Shown here: positions 47,653 through 56,521 of the stretch, one piece after another | Layout of the letters: each line of letters opens with the position of its first letter | Numbering within the stretch: position 1 is the stretch's first letter | Assembly (NCBI GenBank): GCA_963777355.1 | Contig: CAVZQK010000080.1 | Location: forward strand, 186,001 to 250,000 | Source of the DNA: DATJHM01 sp963777355 | GTDB taxonomy: Bacteria > Chloroflexota > Ktedonobacteria > Ktedonobacterales > Ktedonobacteraceae | DNA: 64,000 bases | Reading direction: 5' to 3' | Made by a program: the position numbers and the translations under genes | The notes under the pieces: model-generated | The model's input: the letters and a program-made list of their open reading frames with translations, nothing else | The model's database searches: none | Told to the model about the DNA's origin: nothing

Positions 47653-47955
47653 CTATTCTATAATACCCATGATATCGCTCTCACGCAAAATCAGGTATTC
47701 TTGCCCATCTAACTTGATTTCGGTTCCCGCATATTTGGCGAAGAGTACTCGCTGTCCTACCTGAACCCCAATTTCTGTACGCTTGCCGTTGTCCAGAACT
47801 TTGCCCGGCCCTACCGCTATGATCTCCCCTTCCTGGGGCTTCTCTTTCGCTGTGTCCGGTAGCACGATTCCACTCTTTGTAACGGCTTCCTTTGCCAGCC
47901 CTTTGACTACTACACGGTCACCCAGCGGGCGCAATTTGGTCTCTACTGTTGACAT
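47653..47955 (-). CDS. groS: Co-chaperonin GroES (Hsp10)
   Basis: 100 residues. LRPLGDRVVVKGLAKE is the family start, SGIVLPDTAKEKPQEGEI contains the mobile loop that binds GroEL, and ILRESDIMGIIE is the usual end. Promoter and CIRCE element lie upstream at 48020-48084. Confidence 0.97.
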   Translation of the reverse strand: MSTVETKLRPLGDRVVVKGLAKEAVTKSGIVLPDTAKEKPQEGEIIAVGPGKVLDNGKRTEIGVQVGQRVLFAKYAGTEIKLDGQEYLILRESDIMGIIE

Positions 47956-48019
47956 ACTCCATTTCTCCCGTTCGTCTGTATCTCTTTTAGGAAGGCAAGG
48001 AGTTCCTCGCCCCTACACC

Positions 48020-48046
48020 TTAGCACTCTACTAACGAGAGTGCGAA
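48020..48046 (-). promoter_or_regulatory. CIRCE element (HrcA operator)
   Basis: TTAGCACTC, nine bases, GAGTGCGAA; consensus is TTAGCACTC-N9-GAGTGCTAA, so one mismatch. It lies in the leader just after the predicted groES start of transcription and should give heat-shock control by HrcA. Confidence 0.93.
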
Positions 48047-48055
48047 CCCGCCAAT

Positions 48056-48084
48056 ATAATACAACAAAGTAATGCTATGTGCAA
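48056..48084 (-). promoter_or_regulatory. Promoter of groES-groEL
   Basis: Minus strand TTGCAC, 17 bases, TATTAT, directly upstream of CIRCE. The remaining interval to 48463 holds no gene I can support. Confidence 0.65.
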
Positions 48085-48463
48085 GTGCTAGATCACTTTT
48101 TTTGCTAATTCAATCCCTCTCCCACCCTTTCTTCCGTTCTTTCTCTAGACTCTTCACTATTTGTCTTTTAGGTGCTATACTGCACATGAAGAGACTCATT
48201 GCTAAGATGGTCTCCTCTCAAAAAACGATCAAGTAGCGTAACGCTTTCCTGGTCGTCGTGTATCGGTTGGTAGATGGGGATTTGTAATCAGGATACGTTT
48301 TCCGTCTTCATAGTATCATAATCATCTCTCTTTGTCTTGAACAAGAGTGTATCCCTCCTCCATATTTATTGTATGTAGATAGGGGAAGTTTGTCATACTA
48401 CACCTGACGCCTCGGTGGTTGCATTGGGGCGATAAATACATCTGCTACGAAAAATAAAAACGC

Positions 48464-50848
48464 ATGAAAGAACAACATGGTCTCTCTGCTAGTGAGCAAC
48501 CTTTGCATCACTTTAGCAACTACGATCTGATCCGCCGCATCGACGTTGGCGGCATGGGTGAGGTCTATCTGGCTCATCAACGTACGGCTTTTAACCGCAA
48601 GGTTGCTATTAAGATTATCCGCTCTGATCTGGTGCACGATACTATCGCTCGCAAACGCTTTTTACGCGAGGCTGAGGTGAGTGCTCATCTTAAACATGAT
48701 CATATTCTGCCTCTCTTTGAATTTGGCGAGGAACAGGGCCGCCTCTTTATTGTGACTCCTTATATAGAAGGCGGTACTCTGGCTCGCCGTTTGCAGAGCG
48801 GCCCTCTCTCTCTGGCCGAGACTCATCAGCTCTTTACTGCTCTGGTGCAAGCAATTTCTTATATTCATAAGCGGGGCGTGATTCACCGCGATCTGAAACC
48901 TAGCAATATTCTCCTCGATAAACTTGATGATGCCGATCAGATCTATGTTCGCTTGATCGATTTCGGCATTGCTTCTCTTCAGGGTAAGGCGGCTAATCCT
49001 CAGATGACGATTGGCGGTCAGGAGATGGGCACTCTTGCCTATCTGGCCCCTGAACGCTTGAATGGCATTGCCGCTCCCAGTAATGATCTCTATTCTCTGG
49101 GGGTGATTCTTTTTCAGATGTTGACTGGCGAACTCCCTGGCTCTACAGGTCTTTCTGCTCTGCCCCCTGCTCTGGATACTGTTGTTCGCCGCTCTACTGC
49201 TATTAATCCGGCTGAACGCTATGCTACCGCTGACGAACTCTTAAAGGCTTTCGAGGGTACCTATCGCTATCTTAGCTCGCAACGCCCTGTCTCTCTCCCT
49301 GTAACGGCTCCGGTGAGTGCAGAAGTCGATGATTCTCCAACTCCAGGCCGCATCGTTGAAACTCTTTCTTCCGCTAAAGCAAACTCTCAGCCTGGGATGG
49401 ACACTGACTACGAGACTGCTTCGCCTCTTGTAAATCCCCCTCGCCAGAAAGCTGGACCATCGCCTGTCTCTCCTGTCCCTCAGCGAGTGAAACAAACCCC
49501 TGCCCGGCCTGGATCAGATCCTGCTGCTTCTTCCCGTCAGACGAAGACGACTACTGGCGCTCATCAATCGGTACCGCCATCTGTGGCAAGAAGTACTTCG
49601 GAAATGCCTGCGTTGCCAGCACGTCAGCCTGCAACTGCTCGTTCAACTATGGCTCAAGCTCCTGGTGGCCCGCGAGACGCAAACCAGCCAGGCCAACGCG
49701 TGACGACTCAACGCGCTGGTTTGCTGGTCCATACTCAGGATCAGCAGAGCTTCACGCGCCAGGACTATGATGCGCCAACTTCTCATCTCGATCCTGCTCT
49801 CTTCTCTGCAAAACAGGCTCAGCTGAAGAAGGATGCGGTTCTATCTCCCAGTCAGCCTTTAGCAAAAGTTGTCGCACCACCTGCAAAAAGACTTCCTAGC
49901 CGTTCTCTGCTCGCTCTTCTACCTATCTCTATTATTATTGTTTTGCTTGTTATCGGTGGCCTGAGCTACCTTACTTTCCAGGCTTCGATCACTGCCAGCG
50001 TCTCTGTGACTCCTCAGGCTCATAGTATTAGCCAGGTCTTTACAATTACTGCCAAACCGGGCCAGAATGCTATCGATCAAAATACTGCCACGATCCCGGC
50101 TAAAGCTTTGAATAGTAGTAAAACAGGTTCAATGCAGGGTAATACGACGGGGGAAACGAATTGTCAGGTCTTCGGCATTCTCGATTGCCAGAAGGCGGTC
50201 TCTCCCTTCGATGTCAACGAACTGGTGGTCGAACTCAAGCCCTCTCTGCAAAAACAGATTACGTCCGATCTTCAGAATCAGGCTCTGAGTAAAGGTGCGC
50301 AGTTGATCGGCAATGTTGTTTATGATGGTGGCACTATCGAATCTAATCCAGGCGTCGGCTCTCAAAGTAAGACGGTTACTGTCAGCGTTGTTGAGCAAGG
50401 GAGTGTGGAGTACTTTTTGAAAGGCGATGCTCAAAATCTTGCAAACCAGCTTCTCCAGCAGCAGGTTACAAAGAAGTTTGGCGCGAATTATCGTCTAATC
50501 GATCAATATGCGCAGATGGGTCCCCCTTCTGTGCAAAGTGTCGATAATAGCGGTCTCGTGACGATTTCGATTGCCTCCGCCGCTATCGTCAGCTACCAGA
50601 TGCCCGCAAACGAGTTAAGCACCATGCAAGGCCATATCAAAGGTATGACAGCGAAAGCCGCTCGCGCCTACATTGTGGCAAATATGCAAGGGATTGATCC
50701 CGCCTTAATCAGCGTTCGCCTCTCATCCGGCCAAACCATTCCAACCAACACCCAACAAATAAAAATTTCCCTGCAATCCCCTAATGTCTCCGGCCTCCTG
50801 CCCCTGACCTTACCAAAGGTGAAGCCAGGTATCTCCTTCACCCCATAA
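48464..50848 (+). CDS. Transmembrane Ser/Thr protein kinase (PknB-like)
   Basis: 794 residues. Cytoplasmic kinase domain at about 18-270: Gly loop RIDVGGMGEVYLAH, Lys50 (VAIKII), catalytic HRD with Asp143 (IHRDLKPSNILL), DFG Asp166, and LAPERL. A Pro/Ser/Thr-rich linker of about 200 residues leads to one membrane helix near 482-505 (LLPISIIIVLLVIGGLSYL). The ~290-residue outside domain is not made of PASTA repeats. It has a beta-rich pattern with two Cys (NCQVFGILDC) and DPALISVRLSSGQTIP, somewhat like baseplate-J-type domains. It probably senses an extracellular signal. No phosphatase gene is adjacent. Confidence 0.92.
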   Translation: MKEQHGLSASEQPLHHFSNYDLIRRIDVGGMGEVYLAHQRTAFNRKVAIKIIRSDLVHDTIARKRFLREAEVSAHLKHDHILPLFEFGEEQGRLFIVTPYIEGGTLARRLQSGPLSLAETHQLFTALVQAISYIHKRGVIHRDLKPSNILLDKLDDADQIYVRLIDFGIASLQGKAANPQMTIGGQEMGTLAYLAPERLNGIAAPSNDLYSLGVILFQMLTGELPGSTGLSALPPALDTVVRRSTAINPAERYATADELLKAFEGTYRYLSSQRPVSLPVTAPVSAEVDDSPTPGRIVETLSSAKANSQPGMDTDYETASPLVNPPRQKAGPSPVSPVPQRVKQTPARPGSDPAASSRQTKTTTGAHQSVPPSVARSTSEMPALPARQPATARSTMAQAPGGPRDANQPGQRVTTQRAGLLVHTQDQQSFTRQDYDAPTSHLDPALFSAKQAQLKKDAVLSPSQPLAKVVAPPAKRLPSRSLLALLPISIIIVLLVIGGLSYLTFQASITASVSVTPQAHSISQVFTITAKPGQNAIDQNTATIPAKALNSSKTGSMQGNTTGETNCQVFGILDCQKAVSPFDVNELVVELKPSLQKQITSDLQNQALSKGAQLIGNVVYDGGTIESNPGVGSQSKTVTVSVVEQGSVEYFLKGDAQNLANQLLQQQVTKKFGANYRLIDQYAQMGPPSVQSVDNSGLVTISIASAAIVSYQMPANELSTMQGHIKGMTAKAARAYIVANMQGIDPALISVRLSSGQTIPTNTQQIKISLQSPNVSGLLPLTLPKVKPGISFTP

Positions 50849-50884
50849 GAAAGGGAGGCAAAACAGAGACAACAAGGACCAAAG

Positions 50885-51205
50885 GCCTCGTAGACCGCCT
50901 CTCGCAGGGTCGTCTGTTGATCTCTGACCGCCTCGCCGAGCGATTCTCTTGCACCGCAGATCGGGTGCGCACTGAACTCTCCTCTCTCCAGGATACATTG
51001 TTGCAGGGGGAGAGGATCGCAGGGCGAGGCGGACACGATTGCGCGTGCGTGCGACGATACTCCTGCGGGGGAACGCTTTCTGCACGCTTCATCATGTCCC
51101 TACCTCAGCCCGTGACGCTCCTTTTCTCCCAGCGAGAAGGGCTTCTCATCAAGACCTTTTGTCCTTGTTGCCTCTGGTTTCCAAATGTGTCCCCGAAGCG
51201 TCCTC
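50885..51205. repeat. Long mosaic dispersed repeat downstream of the kinase gene
   Basis: Modules in order: CCTCGTAGACCGCC; GGGTCGTCTGTTGATCTCTG with ACCGCCTCGCCGAGCG; GGGCGAGGCGGACACGATTG with CGCGTGCG; ACGCTTTCTGCACGC with ATCATGTCCCTACC; CTTTTCTCCCAGCGAGAAG; AAATGTGTCCCCGAAGCG. The segment at about 51015-51130 is repeated in inverted orientation at about 57990-58110. Confidence 0.75.
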
Positions 51206-51270
51206 TGGAGCGCTTTCGTAGGGACGGGATGGTGAGGGCCGACCAAACTTCGCAATAACTCTGCAATCCC

Positions 51271-51385
51271 GTCCTCACCCCCCAATCGACCCTCTTCCCC
51301 TCCTTGTCCTCACCCCCAATCGACCTCTTCCCCTCCCTGTCCTCACCCCCCAATCGACCCTCTTCCCCTCCCTGTCCTCACTCCC
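51271..51385. repeat. 35-bp tandem repeat, 3.3 copies
   Basis: Units GTCCTCACCCCCCAATCGAC plus CCTCTTCCCCTCCCT at 51271-51305, 51306-51338 (two bases shorter) and 51339-51373, then a partial unit. Highly pyrimidine-biased strand. It fills the space before the 3' end of the oxidoreductase gene. Confidence 0.9.
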
Positions 51386-51428
51386 AAATGTGTCCGGGAA
51401 AGAGCCTCTTCCCTGGAATCCTCTTTAC

Positions 51429-52383
51429 CTAAACGAGAAAAACAGTGCGAGACTGAGGTATCTCTGTTGACCAGGCCTCTTCGACTTTCGAGAGGGGGAC
51501 GGTTGTGGTCGCAATCTCAAATGCACCCGGAACAGTTGCTTGCAGCACGCCGTCTATTGCTCTGAGGAGACGATTAAATGGCACGCTGCCAATTCCGCTC
51601 CCCATCAGTTGGATAGCGGAGGAACGCAGGATAGGGTTCGCCAGCGAGATGCTGTATGCACTGGCCGCACCAATCTGGATAAAGCGGATTGGAACTCCCT
51701 CTTGCCCCGCTTTTGCCGCCGCTATCAGCAACCGTTCTATACTTGGCCCCCATAGGTAATCGAGGACAACATCGATCCCCTCGTAAAATGGCTCCAGGAA
51801 TGCTTTTTCTAACGCCTCCTCGTCCTCTACGAGAGGAATGGCCATGTCGGCACCCAGCGATAAAAGGGATTTCAGGACTTCGGTATTACGACCTGTGACG
51901 ATCACTTTTTTTGCACCAAGATATTTAGCAATCTGTACAGCCAGACGACCAGATGTCCCTGTCGCACCATTTATTAGGACTGTTTCGCCCGCTTGAAACT
52001 TTGCGCTTTCCTGTAACGCCGCCCAGGAAGACATACCAGGAATGGCGATAGCAGCGGCTGTCACGTCGTTCAGCTCATCGGGCAAGACAAGACAGTGAGA
52101 TGCTTTTACTCTCGATTGCTCTGCCATACTTCCAAAGGGGGCTGTCGGCAGAACAAAGTAGACGCGACGACCATCAGAGAGCCGCCCAACGCCATCAATG
52201 CCCACAACAAAGGGAACATGACCGGATGTACTGTAGTGCGTACCTGACGCTCGGCTCCTGGTTACTTGGCTGAGCGAGGCAGCCGTCACCGCAGATATGG
52301 TTTTCTTCCTCGGAGGGCTCTGGTTCGGGAAAGTCGCTGTATACTGGCGCTTGACCTGTTTTCAAGACGAGAGCAGCTTTCAT
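51429..52383 (-). pseudogene. MDR-family (quinone oxidoreductase-like) alcohol dehydrogenase, frameshifted near the N-terminus
   Basis: Combined length about 317 residues. The first frame gives MKAALVLKTGQAPVYSDF to EEENHI. One surplus base near 52290-52294 shifts it; the next frame continues AVTAASLSQVTRSRASGTHY and runs to the normal end. The cofactor site is GETVLINGATGTSGRLAVQIAKYLGAKKVIVTGRN (the AxGxxG motif of NADPH quinone oxidoreductases). No zinc-ligand motif is visible, so it is a zinc-independent reductase type. Divergent from marR with shared control sequences, hence probably a MarR-regulated detoxification enzyme. Confidence 0.82.
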
Positions 52384-52415
52384 GATATTCTCCTGTTCAA
52401 TGCATCAATGCTTTC

Positions 52416-52446
52416 GCTAGATGCGTGTATTTTGCACGTATCTAGC
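52416..52446. promoter_or_regulatory. Inverted repeat, probable MarR operator
   Basis: 12-base arms GCTAGATGCGTG / CACGTATCTAGC (11 of 12 pairs) with a 7-base centre, at the transcription start region of the oxidoreductase gene. Confidence 0.65.
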
Positions 52447-52490
52447 ATAACAGAAAGGGCATAGACATGTCAAGAAAGTCCGTGTATACT
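52445..52490. promoter_or_regulatory. Back-to-back divergent promoters
   Basis: Minus: TTGACA (52468-52473), 17 bases, TTATGC (52445-52450). Plus: TAGACA (52462-52467), 17 bases, TATACT (52485-52490). The two -35 boxes abut. The plus -10 lies only 8 bases before the marR ATG at 52499, so that message should be leaderless. Confidence 0.7.
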
Positions 52491-52498
52491 ACACCTAT

Positions 52499-52949
52499 AT
52501 GGACCAGAACATTCGTCAATTCTATGACGCCCTCTTTGATCTCATCGGGTTGCTGAACCAGCCACAACGCGATAACGCTCTTCTGCGAGAAGCAGGCGTT
52601 TCTCTTGATCGGGCATTGTTTCCTTTGCTTGTGGTGATTGGTCGTCGCGAGACTATTGGTATCATGGAGCTGGCAGGATTGCTTGGGCGTGATCATACTA
52701 CTGTTAGCCGCCAGGTTGCTACCCTGGCTCGCCTGGGACTTGGTGGCGCGACGTGCTGGCACCAGCGACGGGCGGGAACGCAAGGTGGTGGCTACTCAAG
52801 AAGGGCTGGCAATCGTCTATGCCCTGGATGCAGCTCGCGAGAGGCTGGTGCAACCCATTGTTGCACAGTGGGATGAGCAGGACTGGAAGACCTTTGTCTC
52901 GTTGCTCCGTCGCTTTGCTGATGACGCATTAGCACTTGAAACACCATAG
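52499..52949 (+). pseudogene. MarR-family regulator, frameshifted
   Basis: Combined length about 149 residues. The first frame carries the winged helix (IMELAGLLGRDHTTVSRQVATLARLGL). At 52739-52742 (GGACTTGG) one extra base breaks it, and the next frame resumes with VARRAGTSDGRERKVVATQEG and the dimerisation helices to LETP. Dropping one T restores GLVARRAGTSD, the expected wing. The TAG stop codon lies inside a copy of the dispersed repeat (CATAGGGTCGGCTG). It probably represses itself and the divergent oxidoreductase. Confidence 0.85.
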
Positions 52950-53041
52950 GGTCGGCTGTTGATCTCTGATCCCTTCGCCTCTTGAAACGCCGTAGGGTCG
53001 GCTGTTGATCTCTGACCGCCTCGCCGAGCGATCCCCTCGCC
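52935..53041. repeat. Duplicated 45-bp segment with dispersed-repeat modules
   Basis: CTTGAAACACCATAGGGTCGG and onward is repeated 45 bp later as CTTGAAACGCCGTAGGGTCG and onward, so the last codons of marR were duplicated together with the repeat. The second copy continues ACCGCCTCGCCGAGCG, as at 50920-50940. Confidence 0.8.
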
Positions 53042-53086
53042 TTTTAGGCAGAGCGCGAATGTGATCTGCGCCAACGCTTTTCCTGT

Positions 53087-53752
53087 TTATTCTTCCCCAT
53101 CTTCGCTCTCCTCCGCCTCTTCGTCCGTATGTTCTTGCCACAATGCACGCACTACACGCGCCGTGACACTATAGCTGAAACCCCGCCTCTGTAAAAATGA
53201 GCCAAGACGATTGCGAAAGGTTGCAAAATCTATCCCCGGCTGCCGCAATAACGCCTGCGCTTTTTTCTCCGCCGCACGCTGAGCACGCTCCTCATCTTGC
53301 TCATCCGTTACCGCCTCTTCAATTACCTCGCGCTCAATCCCTTTCATGCGCAACTCGTTTTTCAGTGCCCTCGCTCCTCTAGGACTGAAATGCTCGCGAT
53401 TCTCAATCCAGAACGAGGCAAATGCTTCGTCATTTACTAGATTTGTCCGATCCAGCCGCTGCATGACTGTCTCGATCAACTCGACTGGCGTCTCTTTGCG
53501 CCGCAGATACCGCCGTACCTCTTCTCGACTGCGCGGACGAAAAGAGAGGTAATTCAAGGCACGATCAACCGCCTGCTGCAAAGCTTCTTCTTGCTGAAGC
53601 AGGGCAAGCTGCTCAGAAGAAAGCTCTTGCCCCACTTTAAGGCCCATATTTAAGACTACCAGGGCATTTGCCCCTAGCAGAAATTGACCATCTACAAAGA
53701 TATTTATCCGCTCAGCGTTAGTTACCTGCGTTTGTAGTGCTGTAATATGCAT
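53087..53752 (-). CDS. recX: Regulatory protein RecX
   Basis: 221 residues from ATG 53752; a GTG at 53791 would overlap fumC. The three-helix repeats of RecX are visible: LNYLSFRPRSREEVRRYLRRK, LVNDEAFASFWIENREHFSPRGARALKNELRMKGI and FRNRLGSFLQRRGFSYSVTARVVRALW. RecX binds RecA filaments and limits strand exchange. Here it sits 19 bp after fumC rather than next to recA. Acidic tail EEAEESEDGEE. Start position not certain because no good ribosome site is seen. Confidence 0.88.
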   Translation of the reverse strand: MHITALQTQVTNAERINIFVDGQFLLGANALVVLNMGLKVGQELSSEQLALLQQEEALQQAVDRALNYLSFRPRSREEVRRYLRRKETPVELIETVMQRLDRTNLVNDEAFASFWIENREHFSPRGARALKNELRMKGIEREVIEEAVTDEQDEERAQRAAEKKAQALLRQPGIDFATFRNRLGSFLQRRGFSYSVTARVVRALWQEHTDEEAEESEDGEE

Positions 53753-53771
53753 ATTTGTACCGTTCCGTCTC

Positions 53772-55190
53772 TTATCCGCCCGCTGGACCACCCTCCAGTC
53801 CCGGCTTTGTCATGTTCTCTGGATTAAGAATACGATCCAGGTCCTCTTCTGAAAGCGAGGTCTTTTCACGCGCGACCTCTCGTACTGTCTTTCCTGTCTT
53901 GTACGCCTGCTTGGAAATGTCTGCCGCCGCATCATAGCCGATAATTGGAGCCAGGGAGGTACAAATAGCCAGGCCGCGCTCAACCATCTCTGGACCCTTT
54001 GTCGTGGCTTGAATGCCTTTGACGCACTGTTCGCTAAAGTTGCTGGCCGCAGCCGCTAACAGGTCGATGGACTGCAAAAGATTATAGCTCAAGACTGGCA
54101 TCATTACGTTGATCTCAAAGTTGCCCGCCTGCCCCGCCACTGTTATCGTCATATGATTCCCTATCACCTGGGCACAGACCATGCACAGCGATTCTGCGAT
54201 GACGGGATTCACCTTCCCTGGCATGATCGAACTCCCTGGCTGCACCGCTGGCAGATCAATCTCTCCAATGCCCGCTCGTGGACCAGAACCAAGCCAGCGA
54301 ATGTCGTTGGCAATTTTCATCAGGCTCACCGCTACTGTGTTGAGCGCTCCACTCGCGGCTACTGCATTATCCAGCGTGCTCTGTGCCTGAAAATGATTCG
54401 AGGTCTCGCGGATCGTTGTTTCATTGAGCTGCGAGAGCCGCTGGCAGACACGCTCAGCAAACTCTGGATGGGTGTTGACGCCTGTGCCAACGGCTGTACC
54501 GCCAAGTGCTACCTCTGCAAGCTCTTGCTGCGCCCCTCGCACCCGCGTAATTCCACGTTCAATCTGTCCTGCATAGCCGAGAAATTCCTGGCCCAACCGA
54601 ATCGGCGTGGCATCCTGAAGATGGGTGCGGCCAGTTTTTATGATCGGCATAAATTCTTCGGCTTTGCTCTCCAATGCCTTTTGTAGCTGCTCCAGGGCCG
54701 GAAGCAGCTTCTGCTCAATACTTAGTAGGGCCGAGAGGTGAATTGCGCTAGGAATGACATCGTTAGAGGATTGCCCGAAGTTTACATGGTCATTAGGGTG
54801 CACTTTGCGCGAACCTCGCTCCCCTCCAATTAGCTCGCTCGCTCGATTAGCGATAACTTCGTTGGCGTTCATATTGGTCGATGTGCCTGAGCCGGTCTGA
54901 AAAATATCTAGCACAAAATGTCTATCTAGTTTCCCATCAATTACTTCTTGTGCCGCCCGCACAATTACTTCTGCGATCTGTGGCTCGACTGTTCCTAATT
55001 CTTCATTTACTTGAGCCGCTGCCTGCTTAATCTGCCCCAGCGCCCGAATAAACGCTCGCGGAAAGCGCAAATCACTGATCGGAAAGTTTAGCTTCGCACG
55101 CTGCGTGCTTGCACCATAATAGGCGTCTATCGGCACCTGCATCTCGCCCATCGAATCCCGTTCAATACGGGTCTCTTCTCTGCTTGCCAT
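53772..55190 (-). CDS. fumC: Fumarate hydratase, class II
   Basis: 472 residues. It interconverts fumarate and malate in the citric acid cycle without an iron-sulfur cluster. The signature is GSSIMPGKVNP; SGSGTSTNMNANEVIANRA and GRTHLQDATPIRLGQEF are the other two substrate-binding regions. IRETSNHFQAQSTLDN is conserved too. Full length. Followed closely by recX. Confidence 0.97.
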   Translation of the reverse strand: MASREETRIERDSMGEMQVPIDAYYGASTQRAKLNFPISDLRFPRAFIRALGQIKQAAAQVNEELGTVEPQIAEVIVRAAQEVIDGKLDRHFVLDIFQTGSGTSTNMNANEVIANRASELIGGERGSRKVHPNDHVNFGQSSNDVIPSAIHLSALLSIEQKLLPALEQLQKALESKAEEFMPIIKTGRTHLQDATPIRLGQEFLGYAGQIERGITRVRGAQQELAEVALGGTAVGTGVNTHPEFAERVCQRLSQLNETTIRETSNHFQAQSTLDNAVAASGALNTVAVSLMKIANDIRWLGSGPRAGIGEIDLPAVQPGSSIMPGKVNPVIAESLCMVCAQVIGNHMTITVAGQAGNFEINVMMPVLSYNLLQSIDLLAAAASNFSEQCVKGIQATTKGPEMVERGLAICTSLAPIIGYDAAADISKQAYKTGKTVREVAREKTSLSEEDLDRILNPENMTKPGLEGGPAGG

Positions 55191-55401
55191 CGTTTTACCG
55201 TCTCCTCTTTGAGTATTTTTACCCCATTATATCACTCCCTTAGATCATGTACGGCTATTGCTCCTCGCAGAAGGATTACCCCTGTTTTTCTCCTTCCCCA
55301 CCGAAAATATATGTTCGCTTTAAGCCGTTGGTATACTGGTCTCACAAGCCATAAATTTGTAGCGATGCAGTGGTGCTAACACCACGCTGGGAGCGTAGCG
55401 T

Positions 55402-55863
55402 ATGGGTAAAGTTGATAGCATCAACAGAACTTTGAATGTTTCATGTAGGGAACGACAGAATCTCTCGCCATATTTAGAACAGATCTGGCAACTCTACTTC
55501 TCAGATATCCCTCGTGCAAATGAGGTTTTAATCAAGTATTGCTATCCCTGGAGGAGCCGCCTCGGTTTGATTAGACTCTCTCTCGATCAGTGCGTCTCTT
55601 TTATTGGTATCAATACTCTTCTGCAAAGTCCACTTATCCCTGATTATGTCCTGTTGGTGACTATCGCTCATGAGCTTACTCACTACGCGCACGGCTTTGG
55701 CTCTCCTCTGCCTCGTGCCTGCCTGCACCCTCATGCTGACAGGGTTGTGGACCGCGAACTGGAGCGCCGCGATCTGGGTTGCAGTTGCGTTGTTGCAATG
55801 AATGGATTGCCAAATATTGGCATTCATTTTATGCTCACTGTTTCAATCCTCAGCAGGTTATAG
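55402..55863 (+). CDS. Small zinc-metalloprotease-like protein (SprT-type HExxH)
   Basis: 153 residues. TIAHELTHYAHGFGSPLPR has the HExxH zinc motif, and a later HPHADRVVDRELERRDLGC could supply further ligands. Overall size and position of the motif resemble SprT-like domains, but I am not sure of the family. No signal peptide. The start codon ATG 55402 has only GGGAGCG upstream. Single gene. Confidence 0.6.
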   Translation: MGKVDSINRTLNVSCRERQNLSPYLEQIWQLYFSDIPRANEVLIKYCYPWRSRLGLIRLSLDQCVSFIGINTLLQSPLIPDYVLLVTIAHELTHYAHGFGSPLPRACLHPHADRVVDRELERRDLGCSCVVAMNGLPNIGIHFMLTVSILSRL

Positions 55864-56521
55864 GAAATTGTGGCAATACCCATTCATCTCTGGGCAGATG
55901 AGTACCAGAATACAACATAGCGCATTGTAATGCAATACGCGAATTTTTCCAATTAGGCCGTGGGTTTATGCATTAGGGGCACATCTTGCTACTACCTATA
56001 CAGAGGTGCAAAGCTTCCTTTTACCTACTTTCTTTCCGAAATAAAATCAACTCTTTCGTTGTTCTATCCTATGTAGACTTCTTTAGCAGAAGCAAACAAT
56101 AAAGCATACAGTGCGGTTTCTGTAAATTTCTACAGAATAGCATAATTGCTCAATTCGTTCTTGACATCTATATGTACCTGTGCTATAGTCAAGTTAACTC
56201 CAGAGATCTGTACCACACACCACAATAAACGTTTCCTGGCTCCTATAGTATTGCAAACGTGTTGTACAATGTCTTTGGTACATTGGCAGGCACCTCTTAC
56301 ATTCACCAAAACTACTTGTTGCCGCATGTCATTCAAGCAGGGTGTTTACAGGATTGATCGCAACTTGATCCGGATTAACTACATGTCTACTTTCCAGATT
56401 AAGCTGCGCGTGATCTTTCGCCACTTTCCAATAAGTCAATTTCCCACCCAAACCTTTCAAAGGTTCAACTCAGAAAGGAGAAGGGGCGCATCCTCGATTT
56501 TTGTTCCGCGCCCTACCCAAC
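55864..56521. other. Long intergenic leader region upstream of rho
   Basis: No supported gene. It contains the rho promoter at 56161-56189, then a leader of about 330 bases. The purine-rich AGAAAGGAGAAGGGG at 56472-56486 lies 36 bases or more before the rho start. Long leaders allow Rho to attenuate its own synthesis. Confidence 0.55.
56161..56189 (+). promoter_or_regulatory. Promoter of rho
   Basis: TTGACA, exactly 17 bases, TATAGT: the best match to consensus in the window. Confidence 0.75.

Noticed and set aside
51039..51258. Small plus-strand frames in the 51.0-51.3 kb repeat block
   Set aside because: Composed of dispersed-repeat sequence with no homologous pattern or ribosome site.
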